Shown here one piece after another: positions 25,087-33,213 of a stretch of DNA of 64,000 nucleotides; position 1 is the stretch's first letter; every line of letters starts with the position of its first letter. Source of the DNA: Nitrososphaerota archaeon (lineage in GTDB: Archaea > Thermoproteota > Nitrososphaeria > Nitrososphaerales > UBA183); NCBI GenBank assembly GCA_029784825.1, contig JAFMAU010000005.1, positions 20,162-84,161 on the forward strand. The letters run 5' to 3'. A program made the translations under genes and the position numbers. The notes under the pieces were generated by a model. The model worked only from the letters and a program-made list of their open reading frames with translations. It had not been told where the DNA came from and did no database searches.

Positions 25087-26040
25087 TTGGGACATAGGAA
25101 GTATTCTGCGCCGCGAAGGGGTAGTCTTGCTTACAGTCCGAGAGGGCGTGCCAAGAGCCTCGTCCCAAGGATCCGGACCTGGCCCAAGATAGTAGCTGAG
25201 AAGCCTACACTCCTAGGTTTCCCCGGATACAAGGCGGGGACCACGCACGTGATTACGGTGGACGACAGGGCAAAGACCCCTAACTTCGGGAAGCCTCTCT
25301 TCAATCTCTCGAGCGTCCTGACCCTGCCTGACGCCCAGGTGGTCGGGCTCAGGCTCTACAGCCACGAGAACGGCCAGGACAGGGCGATAGCCGACGTAAA
25401 GGCTTCCGCCCAGGTGTCTGCTGAAAAGCTGCCGTTGGAAAAGGCGAGCAGGGTGGCGGCGCTGGTGTCGTCCGTCCCAAGAGATGTCGGGCTTTCGCAG
25501 AAGAAGCCCATCGTACTTGAGGTTGGCGTCTCCGGCGGCGAATTGAAATCGCAGGCAGAGTTCGTCCTCGGCCTCCTTGGGAAGAAGGTGAAGTTCACAG
25601 ACACGTTCAAGGCGGGGATGTACGTCGACGTCCTCGGGATCACGAAGGGGAAGGGGTTCGAGGGCCCTATCACGAGGTTCGGGGTAAAGAGGAAGCAGCA
25701 CAAGTCTAGGAAGAGCGTGAGGGCGGTGGCAGTCATAGGACCCTGGCACCCGGCGGCAGTGATGTACACTGTGGCGAGGGCAGGGCAGATGGGCTTCCAC
25801 CAGAGGGCCGAGACCGGCAAGAGGATCTTGTTGACTGGTAATGCCTCGGCGAACCCAGTCACCCCGCCCGGAGGCTTCGAGCACTTCGGAGACGTGGGGG
25901 GAGAGTACGCAGTAGTGCGCGGTTCGGTCCCTGGGCCGGCGAGCAGGTTCGTCATGGTCAGGATGAGGACGAGGGGGGTATCGAAGAGCCAGGCCCCGCC
26001 GCAGGTCGTCGAGGTAAGCACGATGACGAGGAGGCGCTGA
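25087..26040 (+). CDS. rpl3: ribosomal protein L3 (uL3)
   Basis: Large-subunit protein near the peptidyl-transferase centre. The 317-residue product has the archaeal N-terminus MGHRKYSAPRRGSLAYSPRGRA, then GFPGYKAGTTHV, VDVLGITKGKGFEGPITRFGVKRKQHKSRKS split over residues ~180-210, and GQMGFHQRAE. Start TTG 25087. It opens the conserved L3-L4-L23-L2-S19 run. A GCTTAAG element (25039-25045) lies inside the end of the upstream gene and may be the operon promoter, leaving a leader of ~19 nt. Confidence 0.97.
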   Translation: MGHRKYSAPRRGSLAYSPRGRAKSLVPRIRTWPKIVAEKPTLLGFPGYKAGTTHVITVDDRAKTPNFGKPLFNLSSVLTLPDAQVVGLRLYSHENGQDRAIADVKASAQVSAEKLPLEKASRVAALVSSVPRDVGLSQKKPIVLEVGVSGGELKSQAEFVLGLLGKKVKFTDTFKAGMYVDVLGITKGKGFEGPITRFGVKRKQHKSRKSVRAVAVIGPWHPAAVMYTVARAGQMGFHQRAETGKRILLTGNASANPVTPPGGFEHFGDVGGEYAVVRGSVPGPASRFVMVRMRTRGVSKSQAPPQVVEVSTMTRRR

Positions 26041-26042
26041 AC

Positions 26043-26837
26043 TTGAAGGCCGAAGTCGTGGGCTTGAATGGGAAGGCGTCCGGGGAGGTCGAAGTCCCTG
26101 AAGTGTTCTCCACTGAACTTAGGTCGGACCTTGTCAGGCGCGTTTACTGGATTGTGGGCTCTCACGGGCTGCAGCCGCAGGGGAGGGATCCGATGGCAGG
26201 GGAGAGGACCACCGCGGAGACCCACAGCCCGCCGACCGGGACGGGAAGGTCAAGGATCCCAAGGGTAAAGGGGGAAAGGTACTCGAGGGGAGGGATGGCC
26301 GGAGGGGTGGCCAGCGTCGTGAAGGGGAGGCTTCCGCACCCGCCGCGGTCGGAGAAGGTCATCCATCTGGATGTCAACAGGAAGGAGAAACGCCTTGCGA
26401 CCGACTCAGCCATCGCGTTCACCGCGAACCTGGATGCGGTCAAGGCCAGGGGCCACAGGGTGAAGAAGCCGGCGCTCCCGATGGTAGTGGCTGACGACAT
26501 CGAGACGGTGGAGAAGACATCTGAGCTCGTGTCGTTCCTCGAGAAGGTCGACCTGAAGGCCGAGCTGGAGAGGGTGGACGGGAGGACCAAGAGGAACACC
26601 GGGAAACGCAGGCTTAGGGGAAGGGCCTACCGGGGTGGTGTCGGCCCGCTGATTGTGGTGACAAACGACAGGGGGGTGGGGAAGGCGGCTGGGGGAATCC
26701 CTGGCGTCAAGGTTGCGCGGGTGCAGGACGTCAGCGTGCTGGACCTTGCCCCCGGGGGGGTCCCAGGGAGGCTCACAATCTGGACGGAATCCGCGATGAG
26801 CGCCCTAGGTGGAAGGGACAAGGAGGCCGCGTCCTAG
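26043..26837 (+). CDS. rpl4: ribosomal protein L4 (uL4)
   Basis: Large-subunit protein lining the exit tunnel. The 264-residue product has the archaeal/eukaryotic pattern: LRSDLVRRVYWIVGSHGLQPQGRDPMAGERTTAE spread over residues 27-60, then GTGRSRIPRVKG and RGGMAGGVASVVKGRLPHPP (the tunnel loop), and RRLRGRAYRGGVGPLIVV. TTG 26043 starts two bases after the L3 stop. Confidence 0.97.
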   Translation: MKAEVVGLNGKASGEVEVPEVFSTELRSDLVRRVYWIVGSHGLQPQGRDPMAGERTTAETHSPPTGTGRSRIPRVKGERYSRGGMAGGVASVVKGRLPHPPRSEKVIHLDVNRKEKRLATDSAIAFTANLDAVKARGHRVKKPALPMVVADDIETVEKTSELVSFLEKVDLKAELERVDGRTKRNTGKRRLRGRAYRGGVGPLIVVTNDRGVGKAAGGIPGVKVARVQDVSVLDLAPGGVPGRLTIWTESAMSALGGRDKEAAS

Positions 26838-27104
26838 ATGAGGCTCGAGGATGCGCAGAAGATTCTGAAGAGGCCCTATGTCACGGAAAGGACGTTCGAC
26901 CAGATCGAAAGGGAGAACAAGCTCTGCTTCCTAGTGGACGACAAGGTATCGAAGACGCAGATCGCCAACGCTGTTCAGGCCCTCTACGAAGTCGAGGTGG
27001 ACGCTGTCAACACTTCGAGGACGATCAGAGGGAAGAAGGCGTTCGTGAGACTGACCGGAGCAGGGAAGGCTGCCGAGCTCGCGACGAAGCTGGGGCTGGT
27101 GTAA
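26838..27104 (+). CDS. rpl23: ribosomal protein L23 (uL23)
   Basis: The 88-residue protein binds 23S rRNA at the tunnel exit, the docking site for SRP. It shows ILKRPYVTERTFDQIERENKLCF and LYEVEVDAVNTSRTIRGKKAFVRL in the expected places. ATG 26838 directly follows the L4 stop (26835-26837). Confidence 0.97.
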   Translation: MRLEDAQKILKRPYVTERTFDQIERENKLCFLVDDKVSKTQIANAVQALYEVEVDAVNTSRTIRGKKAFVRLTGAGKAAELATKLGLV

Positions 27105-27107
27105 GAG

Positions 27108-27842
27108 ATGGGTAAGAGGATCCTTCAGCGCAGACGGGGCAAGGCAGGCATACAGTTCAGGGCGCCGAGCAAGGGGAAGGTGGCGCCTGTGAGATATCCT
27201 AGGGGAGAAGGGGCTGCGACTGTGACCGCCATACTTGACGAGAGGGGCAGGAGTGCGCCACTGGCGCAAATCAGGCTCGATCGTGACCGGTACTCCTACC
27301 TTCCCGCAGTTGCAGGGATGACGGTCGGCCAGCAGGTGTCCCTCGGATCGTCCGCACAGCTCACCGAGGGGAACGTCCTGCCTCTTTCTAGCATGCCAGA
27401 AGGGACGAGGATTTGCAACATCGAGCTGAGACCCGGGGATGGCGGCAGACTCGTGAGGGCGTCTGGGACCTCAGCTGTCCTGTTCTCGAAGGCGAACGGC
27501 AGGGCAATTCTGAAGCTTCCCTCGGGGAAGAACATCCTCGTCAGCGACAGGTGCAGGGCGACCATGGGGGAGGTGGCCGGCGGAGGGAGGAGGGAGAAGC
27601 CGTTCCTGACCGCAGGCGCAAGGCACCATGCCATGAGGGCGTCAGGGAGGGTCTACCCACGCATGAGAGGGATCGCCATGGCTGTGGTCTACCACCCGTT
27701 CGGGGGCGGAAGGCACCAGCACCCCGGCAAGTCGACCAGCACTTCGAGGAACGCGCCTCCGGGGAGAAAGGTAGGATTAATAGCGCCGAGGAAGACCGGA
27801 AGGAAGAGATTGGCAAGGGCGAGCGCGGAGGTATCGAAGTAG
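27108..27842 (+). CDS. rpl2: ribosomal protein L2 (uL2)
   Basis: The 244-residue protein is needed for subunit association and sits close to the peptidyl-transferase centre. MGKRILQRRRGKAGIQFRAP is the archaeal N-terminus. The conserved core KLPSGKNILVSDRCRATMGEV and AMRASGRVYPRMRGIAM leads to YHPFGGGRHQHPGKSTST, which contains the conserved loop around the functional His. ATG 27108 starts three bases after the L23 stop. Confidence 0.97.
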   Translation: MGKRILQRRRGKAGIQFRAPSKGKVAPVRYPRGEGAATVTAILDERGRSAPLAQIRLDRDRYSYLPAVAGMTVGQQVSLGSSAQLTEGNVLPLSSMPEGTRICNIELRPGDGGRLVRASGTSAVLFSKANGRAILKLPSGKNILVSDRCRATMGEVAGGGRREKPFLTAGARHHAMRASGRVYPRMRGIAMAVVYHPFGGGRHQHPGKSTSTSRNAPPGRKVGLIAPRKTGRKRLARASAEVSK

Positions 27843-28238
27843 ATGCCCAAGGAGTTCAGATACAGGGGGAAGTCCCTTGACGAGCTCAACTCGATGTCGA
27901 CCGAGGCCCTCCTCGAGCTTCTCCCGTCCAGGGCAAGGAGGTCGCTGAACAGGGGAGTGTCCGAGGAGAAGAGGAAGCTCCTGGAAGACGCAAGGGCCAA
28001 GAAGGGAGGAAAGCTGGAGGGCGAGATTAAGACGCATGCGAGGGACATGATAATCCTCCCCACGATGGTGGGCCTTACCATCGGGGTCCACAACGGGAGG
28101 GAGTTCGTCAACCTCGAAGTGAAGCCGGAAATGATCGGAAGGTACCTCGGGGAATATGTGATCACGAACAAGAAGGTGGTCCACGGCACGCCTGGAATCG
28201 GCGCGAGCAGGTCCAGCCTTTACGTCCCGCTGAAGTAG
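27843..28238 (+). CDS. rps19: ribosomal protein S19 (uS19)
   Basis: The 131-residue protein of the small-subunit head has [15 protein letters not shown] at the N-terminus (archaeal extension), RARRSLNRG, then [27 protein letters not shown] and [26 protein letters not shown] 27843 directly follows the L2 stop. In most archaea L22 and S3 come next; here a convergent dehydrogenase gene follows one base after the stop. Confidence 0.97.
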   Translation: MPKEFRYRGKSLDELNSMSTEALLELLPSRARRSLNRGVSEEKRKLLEDARAKKGGKLEGEIKTHARDMIILPTMVGLTIGVHNGREFVNLEVKPEMIGRYLGEYVITNKKVVHGTPGIGASRSSLYVPLK

Positions 28239-28239
28239 C

Positions 28240-29820
28240 CTACGCCACGTTCGTCTGCGACTGGTCCCTCAGGAAGTTCAGCAGATAGTAGGGGCTCCCA
28301 ACGCCTCTTCCTGTGACTCCGCTCGCGTTCCAGCCGGTGAAGGACTGGGCGCCGGGCCAGGCGCCGGTCGTCGACCCTCCGCTCCTGTTGGCGTAGGTGA
28401 CGCCGAACTTTATCCCTTCGAAGAACTTCTTCTGCTCTCTCCTGTCCCTGGAGAATATCCCTGCGGTCAGGCCGTAATCCGTAGCGTTGGCCCTCTGGAT
28501 CGCATCGTCCACGCTGTCGACCTCGTTCACGACGATGATGGGCACGAAGAGTTCCTCTTTCACGAGCTTGTGCCCCTCGGGAAGGTCCACTACCACGGTC
28601 GGGGTGACATAGTAGCCGTTCTTCATCGGCCCCCTGTCAAGGACTTTCCCTCCCGCGAGCACTTGCGCTCCCCCGCTCCTCGCCTCGTCCACGGACGATG
28701 CGAACTTCTGTACCGCTTTCTCGTTGATTATTGGGCCCATGAACGTCTCCTTCGCCCTCGGGTCTCCTACGACGATTTTGCCGACCCTTTCTTTCAGGGC
28801 CGAAAGGAACTTGTCCTTCACCTGATGCTGGACATAGACCCGCGACGTGGCGCTGCACTTCTGCCCTCCGTAGCCGAAGGCGGCCCTCACCGTCCCTTCC
28901 ACAGCCTTTGGAATGTCTGCCTTTGCCGAGACGATGGTTGGGTTCTTGCTCCCCATCTCGAGCAGTATGGGCTTGGGGTAGGGCTGCTCGGTGTGGAAGC
29001 GGTGGAAGAGCCGCATCCCGACGTCCCTTGACCCTGTGAATGCGATGCCGGAGACGTCCGGGTTTGTGACGAACTCGTCTTCGTAGTTCCCCCCGGGGCC
29101 GGTCACGTAGTTGACCACCCCTGCCGGGACGCCCGCGTCGACGTAGAGCTGATAGAGCATGAGCCCGGTCAGAGGCGCCTCGCTGGTCGGCTTCAGGATG
29201 ACAGAGTTACCGGTCATCAGGGCGCCCATGGCCATGCCGTTTGCGAGCATGAAGGGGAAGTTGAATGGGGAGATGACAGGCCAGACCCCGAACGGCTTGC
29301 ACACGTCGTAGTTGTGCTCGCCTGGGCCGCCGGGCCCCATCTTGGTGGCGTATCCTCGCTCCCTCTTCATTACGCCGGCGTAGTACCTGACGGCGTCGAT
29401 CGCCTCCCAGCACTCGGCAAGAGCCTCGAGCCTGTTCTTGCCAACTTCGTAGGTGATCGCAACCGCGATGTCGAACTTCCTTTCGTCTATTAGCCGCGAG
29501 TATCTCTCGAGTACCCTCACCCTCTCCTGCCAGGGCCTTGAGCTCCACTTCGCGAATCCTTCCTTGGCCGCGTCGACCGCCTGCTTGGCGTGCTCCCTGG
29601 TACCCACCTGGAACCTCCCCACGACGATCGACGTGTCGATGGGGCTCCGATGTTCGAACTCCCCTGCCTGAGACAAGACCTCCTTCCCCCCGATGTGCAT
29701 GGGGTGGCTCTTGCCCAGCCTCGACCCGAACCGCTTTAGCGCAGCCTCGAACTTCGGGTTGACGCTTTCATCGGCAAAGAGCGTCGTGTATGTTATCTTC
29801 TTGGTCTGTTTCTTTGGCAT
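28240..29820 (-). CDS. aldehyde dehydrogenase, probable 1-pyrroline-5-carboxylate dehydrogenase
   Basis: A 526-residue NAD(P)-dependent dehydrogenase of the ALDH superfamily. The proposed reaction is P5C (glutamate semialdehyde) to glutamate. Seen: FGVWPVISPFNFPFMLANG (cofactor site), ILKPTSEAPLTG, FTGSRDVG, LLEMGSKNP (catalytic Glu), GGQKCSATSRVYV (catalytic Cys) and TTGAWPGAQSFTGWNASG near the end, which is typical of P5C dehydrogenase-like enzymes. An unusual basic N-terminus precedes the domain. ATG 29820 lies 28 nt after GATTTAGC on the minus strand. Another ALDH specificity cannot be excluded. Confidence 0.72.
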   Translation of the reverse strand: MPKKQTKKITYTTLFADESVNPKFEAALKRFGSRLGKSHPMHIGGKEVLSQAGEFEHRSPIDTSIVVGRFQVGTREHAKQAVDAAKEGFAKWSSRPWQERVRVLERYSRLIDERKFDIAVAITYEVGKNRLEALAECWEAIDAVRYYAGVMKRERGYATKMGPGGPGEHNYDVCKPFGVWPVISPFNFPFMLANGMAMGALMTGNSVILKPTSEAPLTGLMLYQLYVDAGVPAGVVNYVTGPGGNYEDEFVTNPDVSGIAFTGSRDVGMRLFHRFHTEQPYPKPILLEMGSKNPTIVSAKADIPKAVEGTVRAAFGYGGQKCSATSRVYVQHQVKDKFLSALKERVGKIVVGDPRAKETFMGPIINEKAVQKFASSVDEARSGGAQVLAGGKVLDRGPMKNGYYVTPTVVVDLPEGHKLVKEELFVPIIVVNEVDSVDDAIQRANATDYGLTAGIFSRDRREQKKFFEGIKFGVTYANRSGGSTTGAWPGAQSFTGWNASGVTGRGVGSPYYLLNFLRDQSQTNVA

Positions 29821-29858
29821 GCGGGCCGCCGACCTTCCCCGCGCTAAATCCTTGTCGC

Positions 29859-30497
29859 TTAACGCTGGGAGACGAGGCGCTGGTGGAAGAGCGCGGTCCC
29901 CGTGACGGACGACCACTCCCTGGCGACCCTCGCTTTGACCTCGTCGAAGGGGACCTCCTCTCCGGTGACCCTTTTCATCGAGGTCAAGGCGGAGGGGTCG
30001 AGGCCGCAGGGACGTATGAGCTCGAAGTAGGAGAGGTCGGTATTCACGTTAAGGGCAAAGCCGTGGTAGGCGACCCAGTCTGTGACAGCGACCCCTATCG
30101 ATGCCATCTTCTTCCCCGCGACCCAGATGCCGGGGTGGCCTTCGAGCCTTTCACCCTTGATGCCGTATGCCCCCAAGGTCCTGGTCAGGGCCTCCTCGAT
30201 GTTCCGCACGTGGCGGCGGACATCGTGGTCAGAAAGGAGGACTATGGGGTAGCCGACGAGCTGCCCCGGGCCGTGATACGTCGCGTCTCCTCCTCGTTCG
30301 ACTTGGAAGACAGGGATCTCCTGCGGCTTGAAATTGGAAGGGGTTGTCTTCCTGCCGAGGGTGATAACGTGGTCATGTTCGACCAGGACGAGGGTGTCGG
30401 GGATTTCCCCGCCAGCACGCTTCGAGGCCAGCTCCCTCTGGAGGCTCAGGGCCTCGCCGTATTCCATTCTGCCGAAGTCGACGAGGTAGCCGTTCAT
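29859..30497 (-). CDS. lipB: lipoyl(octanoyl) transferase
   Basis: Transfers octanoyl from acyl carrier protein to E2 lysines, the first step of lipoate assembly. The 212-residue protein shows LVEHDHVITLGRK, ERGGDATYHGPGQLVGYPI, AGKKMASIGVAV (catalytic Lys), YHGFALNVN and FELIRPCGLD (catalytic Cys). ATG 30497 overlaps the lpd stop (ATGA), so it is translated from the lpd transcript. LipA lies at the head of the same locus. Confidence 0.95.
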   Translation of the reverse strand: MNGYLVDFGRMEYGEALSLQRELASKRAGGEIPDTLVLVEHDHVITLGRKTTPSNFKPQEIPVFQVERGGDATYHGPGQLVGYPIVLLSDHDVRRHVRNIEEALTRTLGAYGIKGERLEGHPGIWVAGKKMASIGVAVTDWVAYHGFALNVNTDLSYFELIRPCGLDPSALTSMKRVTGEEVPFDEVKARVAREWSSVTGTALFHQRLVSQR

Positions 30498-31891
30498 GTC
30501 TTCAGCTGGTGTATCGGCCGACCGGCCGCTGACTCCGACGCTTCCATGATCGCCTCAGGGAGGGTGGGGTGGGGATGGACGGTGAGCGCGATGTCTTCCA
30601 CCGTGGCCCCCATTTCGATCGCGAGAGCGACCTCGCTGATGAGGTTGGATGCTTCGGGTCCCACGATCTGCACCCCCAGTACCTGCCCGCCCTCCTCGTT
30701 AGAGACTACCTTGACGAACCCCTCTGGCTCTCCGGCTGAGAGGGCCCTCCCGAGTGCGGCGAACTGAAACCTGCTCCGCTTCACCCTGTACCCCGACTCC
30801 GTCGCTTTCGCCTCGGTCAGCCCCACGCTTGCCACCTCGGGGTCGCAGAAGACCGCGTCCGGGACGACCTTCCAGTCGGCCGCCGAAGGTAGCCCCGCGA
30901 TGCACTCGGCTGCCACTATCCCCTCCTTCGAGGCTTTGTGGGCGAGGAGCGGGGGCCCGCGCACGTCCCCGACGGCATAGACACCTGGGACGTTCGTCTG
31001 CATCTTGTCATTCGTTATCACATATCCCCTTGGGTCAGTCTGCACGCCGATCGCCTGGAGGTTCATCCTCTCTGTCCTAGGCTTCCTCCCCACGCTCACG
31101 AGCACCTTGTCCACGACGACCGTCACCGTTCCGTCCGGGGTTTCGACCTCAACCTCGGCTTCAGTCCCCTTCTTGGAAAGGTGGGACACCTTCGACTTCA
31201 GGTAGACCTTCGCACCTTTCCCCTCCAGCTTCCTCTGGACGACCCTCACCAGCTCAGGGTCGGCCCCCGGAAGGAGCTGGTCCATGATCTCGACGACTGT
31301 GACTTGGCTCCCGAATTTCTGGAACATAGAGGCGAACTCGAGCCCGATCGCCCCTCCGCCCACGACCATGAGCCTCCCGGGTGCCCCCTTCAGCTCGAGG
31401 CCCTCCTTGGAGCTGATGACCAGATCCCCGTCGAACTCGAGGCCAGGGAGGCTCGAGCTCCTGGTGCCAGTTGCGACGACGAGGTTCTTGAAAGACACCT
31501 CTTCCTTGCCGTTCGGGGTTGTGACGGAGAGCGTTCCCCTCCCCGTGACCTCCGCCTCCCCTGTCACGACGGTCGCGTGATACCCGCGAAGGAGCATCTC
31601 GATTCCGCCCACAAGCTTTCCCACGACCTCCGACTTCCACTTCTGCATCTGGACGAAGTCGACGGAGGCGCCGGAGACCTTCAGCCCATACTTTTCGGCT
31701 TCTTTGACTTTGTCGAGAAGCTTCGAGACTGTGATAAGCGACTTTGAAGGTATGCATCCGTAGTTCGTGCATTCCCCGCCGAGCTTGTCTGCCTCGATGA
31801 CCACCGTCTTCAGGCCGAGCTGAGCCGAGCGGATGCCGCAGACGTATCCGCCGGGACCTCCGCCTACAATTGCCACGTCCGCCTCGATCAA
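30494..31891 (-). CDS. lpdA: dihydrolipoamide dehydrogenase (E3)
   Basis: A 465-residue flavoprotein that reoxidises dihydrolipoyl E2 with NAD. The N-terminal FAD motif is VAIVGGGPGGYVCGIRSAQLG; the redox-active disulfide is in GGECTNYGCIPSK (C-x4-C). The NAD motif VVGGGAIGLEFASMFQ follows near residue 177, then YAVGDVRG and the C-terminal dimer motif TVHPHPTLPEA with the catalytic His-Glu pair. TTG 31891 lies 27 nt after a GATAAGG element, with GTTTAAG further up; it may have its own promoter within the locus. Confidence 0.95.
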   Translation of the reverse strand: MIEADVAIVGGGPGGYVCGIRSAQLGLKTVVIEADKLGGECTNYGCIPSKSLITVSKLLDKVKEAEKYGLKVSGASVDFVQMQKWKSEVVGKLVGGIEMLLRGYHATVVTGEAEVTGRGTLSVTTPNGKEEVSFKNLVVATGTRSSSLPGLEFDGDLVISSKEGLELKGAPGRLMVVGGGAIGLEFASMFQKFGSQVTVVEIMDQLLPGADPELVRVVQRKLEGKGAKVYLKSKVSHLSKKGTEAEVEVETPDGTVTVVVDKVLVSVGRKPRTERMNLQAIGVQTDPRGYVITNDKMQTNVPGVYAVGDVRGPPLLAHKASKEGIVAAECIAGLPSAADWKVVPDAVFCDPEVASVGLTEAKATESGYRVKRSRFQFAALGRALSAGEPEGFVKVVSNEEGGQVLGVQIVGPEASNLISEVALAIEMGATVEDIALTVHPHPTLPEAIMEASESAAGRPIHQLKT

Positions 31892-31946
31892 CTTGTTTCT
31901 CTCGAATCGCGACCCCTTATCGGCTTAAACTTTCCTGAGGAGAAAG

Positions 31947-33152
31947 CTACAGCACCTCGGCCAGCAGTTTCTTGGTATCCTGGATGTTCTCGATGACCCG
32001 CGAGGTGAATCTCGCGGCGTATGCTCCGTCGATGACCCTGTGATCGAAGGATAGAGAAAGGTAGGTGGTGTCCCTGATCTCGACCTTACCATCGCGGACG
32101 ACCGGGCGCTTCGCTATCTTGTGCAATCCCAGGATCGCCACCTCAGGGATGTTTATGATCGGCGTGGCGAAGAGGCCCCCTATCGCCCCGACGTTGGTTA
32201 TGGTGAACGTCGACCCGTGCACCTCGTCGAGGGTCAGCCGGCCGCTCCTGGCCTTGGCCGAGAGGTTCTCGATTTCTCCTGCGAGGTCGAATATGTCCTT
32301 CCTGTCGACGTCTTTCACGACCGGGACGACGAGGCCTTGCTCGGTGTCGGTCGCTATCCCGATGTTGTAGTACTTCTTCAGGACGATGTTGCCAGCCTGC
32401 TCGTCGAACGCCGAATTGGCAAAGGGGAACTCCCTGAGGGCGGGGACGAGCGCCTTGATTATGAACGGGAGGAAGGTGAGGCGGACCCCCCTCTTCTCTG
32501 CGCTCCCCTTGAATGCCTCCCTCAGGAGCACCAGCTCGGAAACGTCTGCCTCGTCGACGTGGGTGACCTGGGCGGTCGTCCGCAGCGACCTCACCATCCT
32601 CTCGGAGATGGTCCTCCTCAGTCCCTTCAGAGGAAGGACCTCTTCTCTCGGCCCTCCGCCTGCGGTGGCCGCCGGGGGAACCTGGACGGTGACATTGGAG
32701 GCGCCGGACTTCGCGCGCCGTACGTCATCGTCTGTGATCCTGCCCATGGGTCCCGAACCACCCACCGAAGCGATGTCCACCCCGAGTTCCCTCGCCAGCC
32801 TGCGGGTCGCGGGGGTCGCAAGCACGGGCTGCATCGGCCCTGACGGTCGGGCCGTCGCCGCGGGTGCCACCGCCGCCCTGGGCTCCGCTGGGGCAGGCGT
32901 AGAGACAGGGCCCGCCCCGCCCCCGTCGTCTATCACCATGATGGTTTGGCCCACCTTCGCCACGTCTCCCTCTCTTACCAGGATCTTCGCGACTTTGCCG
33001 CTCCTGGGAGACGGAATCTGGACGTTGACCTTGTCGGTCATCACTTCGACCAAGGGTTGGTCTTCTTTGATCTGCTCCCCCTCCTTCGCCATCCACTTGA
33101 TGATCTCGCCCTCCGTGATCCCCTCGCCCAGATCTGGGAGCTTGAACTCCAT
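31947..33152 (-). CDS. 2-oxoacid dehydrogenase E2 (dihydrolipoyl acyltransferase)
   Basis: A 401-residue core subunit. Domains in order: lipoyl domain (residues 1-76, MEFKLPDLGEGITEGEI, modified Lys in VEVMTDKVNV), Ala/Pro-rich linker, peripheral-subunit-binding domain (~110-145, ATPATRRLARELGVDI, GPMGRITDDDV), and the acyltransferase domain (~170-401) ending SLSFDHRVIDGAYAARF with the catalytic His and Asp. The acyl specificity (pyruvate, branched chain, 2-oxoglutarate or acetoin) cannot be read. A GTTAAAAAC box lies ~29 nt before ATG 33152. Confidence 0.95.
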   Translation of the reverse strand: MEFKLPDLGEGITEGEIIKWMAKEGEQIKEDQPLVEVMTDKVNVQIPSPRSGKVAKILVREGDVAKVGQTIMVIDDGGGAGPVSTPAPAEPRAAVAPAATARPSGPMQPVLATPATRRLARELGVDIASVGGSGPMGRITDDDVRRAKSGASNVTVQVPPAATAGGGPREEVLPLKGLRRTISERMVRSLRTTAQVTHVDEADVSELVLLREAFKGSAEKRGVRLTFLPFIIKALVPALREFPFANSAFDEQAGNIVLKKYYNIGIATDTEQGLVVPVVKDVDRKDIFDLAGEIENLSAKARSGRLTLDEVHGSTFTITNVGAIGGLFATPIINIPEVAILGLHKIAKRPVVRDGKVEIRDTTYLSLSFDHRVIDGAYAARFTSRVIENIQDTKKLLAEVL

Positions 33153-33213
33153 TACGAGACGGGCAACGTGACGGCGGGTTAAAAACTCTGGCTGGCGGGG
33201 CGGGAACTTGGGC

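Noticed and set aside
29790..30767. Long plus-strand frames opposite lipB, lpd, E2 and E1
   Set aside because: They are antisense shadows caused by high G+C codon use; the minus-strand genes have clear catalytic motifs.
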